Below are positions 1 to 6,621 of a DNA stretch of 21,599 nt, piece after piece (position 1 is the first letter of the stretch; each line of letters opens with the position of its first letter). The translations under genes were made by a program, and so were the position numbers. Source of the stretch: an uncultured Bacillota bacterium (lineage in GTDB: Bacteria; Bacillota; Clostridia; Lachnospirales; Lachnospiraceae); assembly GCA_958352855.1 (NCBI GenBank), contig CATWQE010000042.1:1-21599 (forward strand), in the 5' to 3' direction. The notes under the pieces were generated by a model. It worked only from the letters and a program-made list of their open reading frames with translations, was not told the origin of the DNA and ran no database searches.

Positions 1-104
1 AAAAGAGAAATGAACATCAGACGAAACAGGGGGAAATCATTACAGATTCCCATCTGCTGATTTTAGACAAAGCATATCACATAGAATGTCAGAGTACCCA
101 TGAC
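1..104 (+). repeat. 104-base dispersed repeat, copy 1
   Basis: Matches 2255-2358 in the same orientation with three differences (positions 42, 77 and 89 or adjacent). It encodes the same piece of the Rpn-like protein in both places. The copy may extend left beyond the window. Confidence 0.9.
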
Positions 105-356
105 AGGAAGCTGCTGAGTGTTGAAATGATAATGCCAGATGGCTCTGTAACAGAATACAAGGTTCCGGCAATCTATGTGGGGCATTATACAAAGTATATT
201 ATGCGGTATGAAAAGAAAGTATTGGATACAGCCAACCCGGAATTACAGAAAATGCTGGAGGAATACCGGGAAATAGAGAAATGTCAGGAAGAATCCAGGA
301 AAGGATTTGGAGATGTTATAGGCGGAAAGGTGTTAGAGCTGGAATTAGACAAATAG
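3..356 (+). pseudogene. Rpn-like PD-(D/E)XK nuclease remnant, internally deleted (5' end outside window)
   Basis: The frame is open from the window edge to the stop at 354-356, giving about 117 residues. The first third reads as the core of a Rpn/YhgA-like (Transposase_31-type) nuclease seen in Lachnospiraceae: ILDKAYHIECQSTHD, where the acidic residue and the E-x-Q pattern resemble a PD-(D/E)XK active site. At base 104 it leaves the alignment with the second copy (2255-2358) and jumps to RKLLSVEMIMPDGSVTEYKVPAIYV, then to YIMRYEKKVLD, segments that would normally lie further downstream. I infer at least one internal in-frame deletion that removed the middle of the domain. The tail (LEEYREIEKCQEESRKGF) is charged and helical. 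The family is recalled from pattern, so moderately sure; a functional enzyme is unlikely. Confidence 0.6.
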
Positions 357-379
357 ATACAGGAAGGTGTGAAAAATTC

Positions 380-408
380 TTGACAATATGTCTAATGCGA
401 CATATTAT
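380..408 (+). promoter_or_regulatory. higBA promoter with overlapping palindromic operator
   Basis: Consensus -35 TTGACA at 380-385, 17-base spacer, -10 TATTAT at 403-408. A perfect 8-base inverted repeat, AATATGTC (385-392) and GACATATT (399-406) around a 6-base centre, spans from the end of the -35 box into the -10 box. That is the expected place for a binding site of the HigA-type repressor encoded downstream. Autorepression is inference from family behaviour. Confidence 0.85.
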
Positions 409-434
409 GGTTGTAGAGAGAAGGGAACATACTA

Positions 435-785
435 ATGTACGAAATTATTTTATATGATACAGAAGATGGAAGATGCCCTGTGCAGGAACTCTTGGATTCC
501 TTAGATTCTAAGCTGCTGGCAAAAACATTGAGAACGATTGATTTACTGGAAATGAACGGTCCGCTGCTTCGGGAGCCATATTCAAAACCATTGGAGAATG
601 GAATATTTGAGCTTCGTACCAAGCAGGGATCAGATATTACAAGAGTACTATATTTTTTTATTGTAGGTAAGAAGGCTGTGCTAACAAATGGATTTGTAAA
701 AAAATCACAGAAAACACCAAAGGCAGAAAAGGAACTGGCAAAGAAATATAAAGCAGATTATGAACGGAGGTATGGTAATGAGTAG
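435..785 (+). CDS. higB: HigB/RelE-type toxin (phage Gp49-like, DUF891 family)
   Basis: A 116-residue basic protein of the size and pattern of the phage-derived Gp49-like/HigB toxins, which are ribosome-dependent mRNA endonucleases of the RelE superfold. Visible family features are the N-terminal strand YEIILYDTEDGRCPVQELLDSL, the central PYSKPLENGIFELRTKQGSDITRVLYFF block (substrate-facing strands with Arg and Lys), and the C-terminal LTNGFVKKSQKTPKAEKELAKK helix rich in lysine. A purine-rich site (AGAAGGGA, about 418-425) precedes ATG 435. The stop overlaps the next start by 8 bases, so toxin and antitoxin are translationally coupled, toxin first, which is the HigBA order. No frame damage is seen, in contrast to all neighbours on both sides. 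The gene symbol is by family, not by direct match. Confidence 0.85.
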   Translation: MYEIILYDTEDGRCPVQELLDSLDSKLLAKTLRTIDLLEMNGPLLREPYSKPLENGIFELRTKQGSDITRVLYFFIVGKKAVLTNGFVKKSQKTPKAEKELAKKYKADYERRYGNE

Positions 786-1068
786 CTATAAAGATTATAA
801 AAAAAGAGCATTGCAGAATCCGGAGGTAAAAGCAGAATATGATGCACTGCAGCCGGAATATGATATTATTCAGGCGATGATTGCTGCAAGAGTGCAGCAG
901 AATATGACGCAGAATGATTTATCAGCTAGAACAGGAATTACGCAGGCGGATATAAGCCGGATTGAGAATGGAACAAGAAATCCCAGCCTGAGTATGGTGA
1001 AAAAACTTGCACAGGGATTAGGGATGCAATTAAAACTGGAATTTATTCCAATGCCAACAAAAAAATAA
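778..1068 (+). CDS. higA: HigA-type XRE antitoxin
   Basis: A 96-residue protein with a Cro/C1-type helix-turn-helix at residues 43-70 (MTQNDLSARTGITQADISRIENG), preceded by a helical N-terminal segment (EYDIIQAMIAARV) usual in antitoxins paired with Gp49-like toxins. In-frame ATGs exist at 760, 772 and 778; I choose 778 because GGAGGT (766-771) sits 6 bases before it, while the earlier ones lie upstream of or overlap this ribosome site. It should neutralise the upstream toxin and repress the operon through the palindrome at 385-406. The C-terminus (LKLEFIPMPTKK) is short and basic. Confidence 0.88.
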   Translation: MSSYKDYKKRALQNPEVKAEYDALQPEYDIIQAMIAARVQQNMTQNDLSARTGITQADISRIENGTRNPSLSMVKKLAQGLGMQLKLEFIPMPTKK

Positions 1069-1191
1069 AATATAAACAGCAAGGTTGAGATTACGAATCC
1101 TGATACGATTGCGCGTTTGACAAGAGTGATGTCTGATGAAACCAACGTCAAGGAATCCTATTTATCGTCGTCCTTTCTCCAGAGAAGATAA
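1069..1191 (+). other. gap with a short orphan coding fragment
   Basis: Between the antitoxin stop and the ATPase remnant, frame 1 reads VEITNPDTIARLTRVMSDE and continues to SFLQRR before a stop at 1189-1191. No start or ribosome site is seen. It may be the tail of a further lost gene; I do not recognise it. Confidence 0.3.
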
Positions 1192-2169
1192 TGCGAGATT
1201 TCACAGGGGACAGAAAAAGGTATTATCAATGGATTTAACCTTATACTTGGAGATAACGGTGTAGGAAAGACTACAATATTAGAAGCAGCGGCTGTTGCAA
1301 TATCTGGTTTTTTAGCGGGAATGGAAGATGTACCGACAAGAAATATTTATAAAGATGACGTGTATTATAAGATTGTAAAAGATAGTAATGGAATTCCGAA
1401 TAGATTATATAGCAGCCAGCCGACAGAAGTTGTTAGTACAATAAGTTATGCGGATAGAGAATATACATGGTCAAGAATGAAGAAGAATGCAATGGGGGCT
1501 AGTCGCACAACGATAAATCCTAAAGATATTTTACAGGTATCACAGTTGCTTGTAAATAGCAGAGAAGATAAAGTGTTCCCTTTGATTAGTTACCAGGGAG
1601 CTTCTAGACATTGGATTTCGGCTCGGAGTGATGCAAATGAAAAAAGAAGGAAACAGCTTCACGATCGGAGATGTGGATATTTGGGCTGTATGGACAGAAC
1701 AGTTAATATGTTTATGATATATGACTGGTGTAAGCAGATGGAGTGGAATACTGTAAAATTAAAAAAGGTTCCGAAAAGTTATTTCTAATTTTATGTCCAT
1801 TATGAATGAAGATCGTTTTAGTGAAGTTATCTTTGATCTGAATGTCGAGAAACTACTTTATGTAGAAGATGGAGAGTTTAAAGAAATTGAAGATTTGAGT
1901 GCGGGATATCAATCTATCCTAAATCTTGTGATTGATCTGGCTTATCGTATGGTGGTTCTCAATCCGGATGCACTTACAGGAACATTTCCGAAAGTACAGT
2001 TTATAGCGGCAACACATTCACCGATTATTGTTTCATCTTGTAAAAATGCCAGTATTATCAGCATTAATGAAAAGCAGGAGGTGCGTTAATTGAGGATAGT
2101 TATGCGCTTTCTGTTAATGAGGTTTTAAAAGACATGTTAGGGTATTATATGCGTCCGGCAAAGATTTAA
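1192..2169 (+). pseudogene. RecF/SMC-like AAA ATPase remnant (Walker B deleted, frameshifted)
   Basis: Frame 1 from about 1192 carries a P-loop, LILGDNGVGKTTILEA (1243-1287), followed by AGMEDVPTRNIYKDD, typical of AAA_23-like ATPases of restriction/defence type. The usual N-terminal strand before the P-loop is missing. That frame stops at 1788. Frame 2 then gives the signature block DLSAGYQSILNLVIDLAYRM (about 1892-1951) and the H-loop QFIAATHSPIIVSSC (1998-2042). Where this family has the LIDEIDLHLHP Walker B between these blocks, the sequence passes directly from VVLNPDALTG to TFPKVQFIAA, so Walker B has been deleted. A further frameshift at 2086 moves to frame 1, where the family-like tail EDSYALSVNEVLKDMLGYYMRP continues to the stop at 2167-2169. 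A dead gene; identity of the specific system is unknown. Confidence 0.8.
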
Positions 2170-2484
2170 CTTCTGGAAAAGATACCGGAGCTTGCAGTGC
2201 CTTTGATTAATGAAGTGTTCGGTACTTCCTACCCGGAAGATATCGAAATCATACAAAAGAGAAATGAACATCAGACGAAACAGGGGGAAATCATTGCAGA
2301 TTCCCATCTGCTGATTTTAGACAAAGCATACCACATAGAATATCAGAGTACCCATGACGGTAACATGGTGATCCGAATGATAGAATACTATTTTTCCGTC
2401 AGTCTGGAATCCATGGAGAAGGTAGAGGAAACGTACCGGATGTATTTTTCTCATTCCTGTATTTTATATCTGATGGGTGATTAG
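2170..2484 (+). pseudogene. Rpn-like PD-(D/E)XK nuclease remnant, second copy, C-terminally truncated
   Basis: The frame is open from immediately after the ATPase remnant stop and reads LLEKIPELAVPLINEVFGTSYPED, then the shared block with the copy at 1-104, then DGNMVIRMIEYYFSVSLESMEKVEETYRMYFSHSCILYL before an abrupt stop at 2482-2484. The candidate catalytic region (LDKAYHIEYQ, DGNMVIRM) is present here, but the start codon and N-terminal residues are missing and the C-terminal half is replaced by unrelated sequence. The GTG at 2197 is inside the conserved part and is not a believable start. No ribosome site. It complements the first copy, which has downstream pieces but lacks this middle. 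Confidence 0.65.
2255..2358 (+). repeat. 104-base dispersed repeat, copy 2
   Basis: Direct repeat of 1-104 with three substitutions; divergence begins abruptly after the codons for STHD. The two copies flank the toxin-antitoxin operon and ATPase remnant in direct orientation and could recombine to excise about 2.25 kb. Confidence 0.9.
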
Positions 2485-2728
2485 AAGCGGTATTTTGGAA
2501 GAACGGTTAAATGGCATTTTCTGTGGGATTTTCAGGGAGAATACAGAAGCAGATATGAGAGAATTGCTGAACTGGTATCAGCGACAGTCTGTATCTTTGG
2601 AAATATTTGCAATATTATGCTGGAAATACATATATCTGCGTCCTTTTGAAAAGGGGAATGAGCAGATTCTTCAGATGATTTTGTTTAAAGAGTGTCTGAA
2701 ACATGAACTGACGCCATTCGTTATAGAG
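2485..2728 (+). pseudogene. Fic-domain C-terminal remnant with damaged active-site motif
   Basis: Frame 2 reads ELLNWYQRQSVSLEIFAILCWKYIYLRPFEKGNEQILQMILFKECLKHELTPFVIE. This matches the end of Fic (AMP transferase) domains, where HPFxxGNGR is followed by a hydrophobic helix and then FKECLxHxxxPFVI. Here the catalytic motif reads RPFEKGNEQ (about 2639-2665): the essential His is Arg and the distal Gly-Arg is Glu-Gln. The N-terminal two thirds of a Fic protein are absent. Boundaries are approximate; the same open frame runs from 2477 to 2839. The combination of truncation and lost catalytic residues indicates a pseudogene rather than an inactive regulator. Confidence 0.7.
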
Positions 2729-3113
2729 GTGAAGGTAATAGTTGCTTGTAATCCTGTGATGGTGAATCTTGGAGAGGTTGTGACGCTGGATAAATATAGG
2801 GTTTTATCTGAGCGATCCTACAGCAATGACTTTGATTAACGAAATGGGAGAAACCCATCCGGTAGTAAATCAGCTCTGTATAAAACCAGATGGTACGATG
2901 GAAAGCAAACCGATTTATGCAGCGGAGGAGGCCATGTTCCAGGGAGAATGCCAGTTACAGCCAAAAGAAAAAGTACAAGTCTGGTTTGAGCAGAATATTG
3001 AAACAGGTACAATGTTCAGTAAGGCAAGAAGCAAAGCAGTAGAAATAGATTTAACCTTAAAAAATTCAGCTACTGTTTTATATGATAAGAATGGAACTTG
3101 GAAATTCGTTTAA
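2729..3113 (+). pseudogene. orphan beta-rich C-terminal fragment, frameshifted
   Basis: After the Fic remnant the same frame continues as VKVIVACNPVMVNLGEVVTLDKYRVLSE up to a stop at 2837-2839; the coherent continuation lies one frame over (2826-3113) as INEMGETHPVVNQLCIKPDG, EKVQVWFEQNIETGTMFSKARSKAVEIDL and ends TVLYDKNGTWKFV. Both parts have the alternating hydrophobic pattern of beta strands and seem to be one domain split by a +1 frameshift near 2825. No ribosome site precedes the internal ATG at 2826. I do not recognise the family. Confidence 0.5.
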
Positions 3114-3143
3114 AGGCAGGGAGTAGCGGATCACACAAAGACC

Positions 3144-3172
3144 TTGATTCTTTGGTGGTTGTCCTTTATAAT
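3144..3172 (+). promoter_or_regulatory. promoter of the 3207 gene
   Basis: TTGATT (3144-3149), 17-base spacer, TATAAT (3167-3172). The same hexamers and spacing, with CC before the -35 box, spacer starting CTT and ending CTT, recur at 6459-6487. Confidence 0.75.
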
Positions 3173-3206
3173 TTAGCCTAGAAACTACACAAAAGGAGAA
3201 AACACA

Positions 3207-3437
3207 ATGGTAAATCCAGTTACTGTGATGAAAATGCTCAATGAGAGAAAAAAATTCATGGCCAATCATCCACATTTTTTTGATTTTTTTGTAAATTCTT
3301 TTGGAAAAGGTGTGGGAGAGGATACGGAAATAGAGCTTAGTATCAAGAGACCAGGAGAAGAAAGTACATCTTCTAAAATTACGATTCAGGAATCAGATTT
3401 AAAGTTGTTTCAGGAATTACAGGAACTGATTAATTAA
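3207..3437 (+). CDS. small hypothetical protein (76 aa)
   Basis: A 76-residue protein with a clear ribosome site (AGGAG 3194-3198, 8 bases before ATG), its own promoter and a downstream terminator, so a real single-gene unit. The sequence starts with a basic amphipathic helix (MVNPVTVMKMLNERKKFMANHPHFFDFFVNSFGKG), then a predicted strand EIELSIKRPGEE and an acidic helix at the C-terminus (ESDLKLFQELQELI). No signal peptide, membrane segment, cysteine or known motif. Cytosolic. It resembles small conserved Lachnospiraceae proteins of unknown function; I assign none. Confidence 0.7.
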   Translation: MVNPVTVMKMLNERKKFMANHPHFFDFFVNSFGKGVGEDTEIELSIKRPGEESTSSKITIQESDLKLFQELQELIN

Positions 3438-3804
3438 AAAGAATCAGATATTGGCAGATAAGCAAACAGTATAAGATGAGGCTTTCCCCGAATATGTGTA
3501 AGAGCATAATTGGGGAAAGCTTTAGAAGGCAGGTGCAACTCGTATGAGCCACACCTGCCCTCCTGTTTTTTGTGCAGATACTTTTCCAAGATGGAATAAG
3601 GAACACCGAAAATATAATGAGAAAAGTCTTCGCACTGCATTGGCGGATAATCAGCCAGAATGATTTGCCTTGTTAGGAGAAGTTGGAAAATATATTTTTT
3701 GTGATATGGCAAATCGGAAGTATAAGTACATCTTAGCATTTGCTGAAGATTATTTAAAGGCCTTTTTTATAAGATACCTTGTCGATAGTATTACTGGTTC
3801 CTTT
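3438..3804. other. intergenic stretch with two hairpins
   Basis: This gap separates the 3207 gene from the convergent 3805-5949 gene. It contains a 9-base inverted repeat, GCTTTCCCC (3481-3489) with GGGGAAAGC (3512-3520), then the terminator at 3528-3571. A 101-codon minus-strand frame (3434-3739) overlaps both hairpins and has no ribosome site, so I do not call it a gene. The remainder (3572-3804) is AT-rich without recognisable features. Confidence 0.5.
3528..3571 (+). terminator. rho-independent terminator after the 3207 gene
   Basis: Stem GGCAGGTG (3528-3535) with CACCTGCC (3552-3559), 16-base loop, followed after CTCCTG... by TTTTTT (3566-3571). The 6-base gap before the T run makes it imperfect. 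The end CTCCTGTTTTTTG is the same as in the terminator at 16016-16061. Confidence 0.55.
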
Positions 3805-5949
3805 TTAAAATAAAATATATAAGCTGGGAGTATCGGCTCTCAGTGTCATTACTTTATCCTTCAAATTGCAACTATGGCAAAGCGGTAAGATATATACGTG
3901 CATATTCTTGCTTGCACTTTGACCAGTAATGCAACCAAGTACAATATGAGCGCCATCGGTCGAAGCAGAATTGCAATCCTCATTAGAGCATATTCCTGCA
4001 GTGCTTCCAGTATAATATTCCCATAATTTAATCCAGGCTCTTAGATCTCGCTTTCCATTAACATACAGAGTATCACCGCCGGTTCCCCAGACATTGACAA
4101 AGGCAGTGTTCTTTGCTAAATCGACAGTTGCAATGAGTGAGGAACTCAGAGGCATTTCCGTTCCGTCTTTTAGTTTGATGGAAGCATTTTGATACTCTTC
4201 CGGCAGTGTTCTGCAGCGGCCGACAGAAAAATCCTGATTTTTTAATTCCTGGATAACTTGCTCACAAAAGCTCCACAAGGATGTATTGAAAGCATCCGAA
4301 AGCTCTAGCTTATCATTCGGAAGTTCTAAGTATGTTTTATCTATTTTAGAAGACTCCCTGTCGCATACAAGAATAGTATTACTTTCCTTATTGTAGTAAT
4401 ACCAGAAATGAAGAAGTGCAAACGTTTTAGAGTCATTTTCTGCTTCCCCTGAATGAAGAGGTAATACAAGCGAATGTTCTCCTTCCTCAATAGGAATGGA
4501 AATTGGAACAACAGATTCTGTACAGATACTAGTTTTTTCATCACGTATAGCCGGTAACGTGAAACGTGTATTGACAGAAAGTGTTCCGGGATAATCAGCA
4601 ACGCCGCCCAGTACATAGGCTACTGCATTTTGAGATGTCTGTGCAGTGGAAGGCAATGGAGAAGACAAAGTTATGGTTATGGAGTTGGCTTTTATATCTT
4701 GTTGTATATCATCAACTTGATATTGGTGATTTGAGGTTGAAATACCAATTCCAAAGAAATCAATGGCCAGAGTACTATTGTGCTGAAAATATGATTCTAT
4801 TCTGGAGACTTCCACATCAGTAAATGTGATTTCTATAGTAGGCATCTGGCTGATTACATATTCTTTTAAGTAACAGAAGTCTTTGCCTTCACCAAACAAG
4901 CTTTCAACTTTAAAAAAGTCATCTACAAGTTTCAAACCGGTCTGGTCAGGGTTTCCGGTTTTCTTTGCAATATCACTGATAATCTGAGAATCATACCAAC
5001 CGGAAGAATTGCTGATATCTATGTTCATTGGTTTGGGAGAAAACGTAGTAAGTCCTGGAAATATCAGGTTCATCTGCACAGTAGATTCTTTATCAGCAAA
5101 GGAATTTAATGTAGTTGTAGTTGTTGATGTTCCGAAAACACAAATGGGAGCTGGGATTATAAAGCCAGCTTCATGTTCAATAGACAAATGGCTGGACTCA
5201 GATGTAAAATCAGATAAATACAAACTGATAGCTAACTGATTTTTCTCATTTTGCAGGGTGCGAATCAAATTTGCATACTCGGGCATACGGTATCCTGGAT
5301 AATAGGATGTAGCATCCGTTTGAAGTCCTCCGTTTTTTTGTGAGGGAGCTACAAGATTTTCTTTGATTTTAGTTAAACAACGATTTGCATTTAAAGCAGA
5401 TAAGCGCATCTGGTATGCTGCAGCAGCATGATTCTGATAATCCATAAGAAGACTGCGGAGTTTTTCATGAGAAACAGGAATATCTTTAAAATCCCCATAT
5501 TTTGTCCAGAGATAATCCATAATAGCGGAAAATTTGCCCTGTTCTGGGTCTAAAGTGGCATTTGGAAAATCATTCTCAAATTGTTGAAGGATAGGGGTGA
5601 TATAGGCCTCGCTTTGTTCCTCTAAATTCATGAGCTTTCTTTGATCATCTGTTGAATAAACATAAGATGAATGTTCTAATACTTTGTAATATAGAGAAGA
5701 AAAGGACTGAGTGCTAAAAATAGGCCGCAAAGTATCAGAATCAACAGCAAGCGTGCGGTCAACATCTAAAAGGCTTTCCTTATTATAATAACCGTTTGGA
5801 CCATAAGTGACTCCATAGTGAAAACCATTTGGTTCTACAATCATTCGGAACTTTCCGCTTAATTGTGTGGATAAAGCTTCTGATATTTTCTCTTCCATAA
5901 TGGATGAAAAAATATCGTTGGTTTGAGTTGAAAGATTTTTTTTGTTCAT
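3805..5949 (-). CDS. 714-aa protein of unknown family with C-terminal HNH/treble-clef-like zinc motif
   Basis: A long intact gene on the minus strand. ATG at 5949 is preceded by GGAGG (5957-5961 on this strand, 7-base spacing). No signal peptide or membrane segment is seen. Residues about 60-230 are mostly helical; residues about 230-500 are beta-rich with a striking TSTTTTTLNSF stretch and an EITFTDVEVSRIESYF block. The last 60 residues hold C654-x4-C659, GAH668 and C691-HSC694-N695 (…YILPLCHSCN). Cys pairs around a GAH and an ILPLCxxCN end are what HNH-type treble-clef folds show, so a nuclease or DNA-binding zinc tail is plausible. The large N-terminal part is not one I know. It stands alone between unrelated genes, opposite in direction to them, with a palindrome upstream. 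Possible roles include a toxin/effector or defence nuclease; this is speculation. Confidence 0.75.
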   Translation of the reverse strand: MNKKNLSTQTNDIFSSIMEEKISEALSTQLSGKFRMIVEPNGFHYGVTYGPNGYYNKESLLDVDRTLAVDSDTLRPIFSTQSFSSLYYKVLEHSSYVYSTDDQRKLMNLEEQSEAYITPILQQFENDFPNATLDPEQGKFSAIMDYLWTKYGDFKDIPVSHEKLRSLLMDYQNHAAAAYQMRLSALNANRCLTKIKENLVAPSQKNGGLQTDATSYYPGYRMPEYANLIRTLQNEKNQLAISLYLSDFTSESSHLSIEHEAGFIIPAPICVFGTSTTTTTLNSFADKESTVQMNLIFPGLTTFSPKPMNIDISNSSGWYDSQIISDIAKKTGNPDQTGLKLVDDFFKVESLFGEGKDFCYLKEYVISQMPTIEITFTDVEVSRIESYFQHNSTLAIDFFGIGISTSNHQYQVDDIQQDIKANSITITLSSPLPSTAQTSQNAVAYVLGGVADYPGTLSVNTRFTLPAIRDEKTSICTESVVPISIPIEEGEHSLVLPLHSGEAENDSKTFALLHFWYYYNKESNTILVCDRESSKIDKTYLELPNDKLELSDAFNTSLWSFCEQVIQELKNQDFSVGRCRTLPEEYQNASIKLKDGTEMPLSSSLIATVDLAKNTAFVNVWGTGGDTLYVNGKRDLRAWIKLWEYYTGSTAGICSNEDCNSASTDGAHIVLGCITGQSASKNMHVYILPLCHSCNLKDKVMTLRADTPSLYILF

Positions 5950-5999
5950 AGATATACCTCCATGTGTAATATTTGCTTATGCAAGAATCATAACATAGT

Positions 6000-6049
6000 A
6001 CTAAGCGTATATGCTTAGTGGCGATTTATCGCCACTAAGCATATGTCAA
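6000..6049. promoter_or_regulatory. 17-base perfect palindrome with extra half-site, upstream of the 714-aa gene
   Basis: Arms at 6009-6025 and 6028-6044 are perfectly complementary (ATATGCTTAGTGGCGAT against its reverse complement) around TT. An additional ACTAAGC at 6000-6006 pairs with GCTTAGT at 6013-6019, so three copies of the same 7-base half-site occur at 6000, 6013 and 6034. On the minus strand a TTGACA lies at 6044-6049, touching the palindrome, but I see no good -10 at the right distance. There is no T run, so an operator or cruciform is more likely than a terminator. Confidence 0.6.
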
Positions 6050-6621
6050 GATGTAAATGTATATTTCGACAGCACAGAACCATCTGTACGGAGATTGCCC
6101 GGAATACTCATATGCGATTTGCGGTTCTACAAAACTCGTAAGGACACGAAAGGGTATGATGACGGATTTAGCTGCAGAACGCTTCCGACATATTTCAAGG
6201 TTTTTGCGGAATGTTGGGTCAAGGCGCTCATTGATAAGGAACTCGGAGAATGGCTGCTAGTGTTGGTTGCGTATCTTACGCTAATTGTATCTGATTCATG
6301 TAAATGATGCTATTGCTGAGAACTGTTTTTTTATCACAGAAGTGATTTATATGTAAGATGGACAATCATATTTAAGCAGAAATAGGTTTTCTTAAGTCCA
6401 GTTGACCTCTGAACAATAACGAACAGTAACCATTAAGAGGAGAAAGATTGGCAGTGCCTTGATTCTTGAAGTCCGGTTCTTTATAATAGAGATATTATTA
6501 CAGGGAAGGTGATGCCAGACAGGACAATGTTTTTCTACAGAAGATAAAGGTTGAAGATACAGTCAGAGGACACATTTTAAAATACATGAGACGACATTAC
6601 ATACATAGGAGAGGATTGTAT
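6050..6621. other. about 570 bases without a convincing gene
   Basis: Two overlapping plus-strand frames exist (6011-6307 and 6057-6260), but neither has a ribosome site, and their proteins look unlike anything known. The stretch RKGMMTDLAAERFRHISRFLRN might be a decayed gene piece. From 6308 to 6458 all frames are closed. The promoter at 6459-6487 belongs to the following operon, leaving a leader of about 130 bases before its start. Confidence 0.4.
6459..6487 (+). promoter_or_regulatory. promoter of the 6622-9560 operon
   Basis: TTGATT (6459-6464), 17-base spacer, TATAAT (6482-6487). The boxes and spacer edges match the promoter at 3144-3172. Confidence 0.7.

Noticed and set aside
870..1151. 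93-codon minus-strand frame over the antitoxin gene
   Set aside because: Lies antisense to a clear HTH protein; hydrophobic composition typical of a shadow.
3434..3739. 101-codon minus-strand frame
   Set aside because: No ribosome site, covers two hairpins and a terminator, and the protein has no recognisable pattern. A decayed gene cannot be excluded.
6011..6307. 98-codon plus-strand frame starting inside the palindrome
   Set aside because: Start codon lies in the inverted repeat, no ribosome site, and the protein resembles nothing known.
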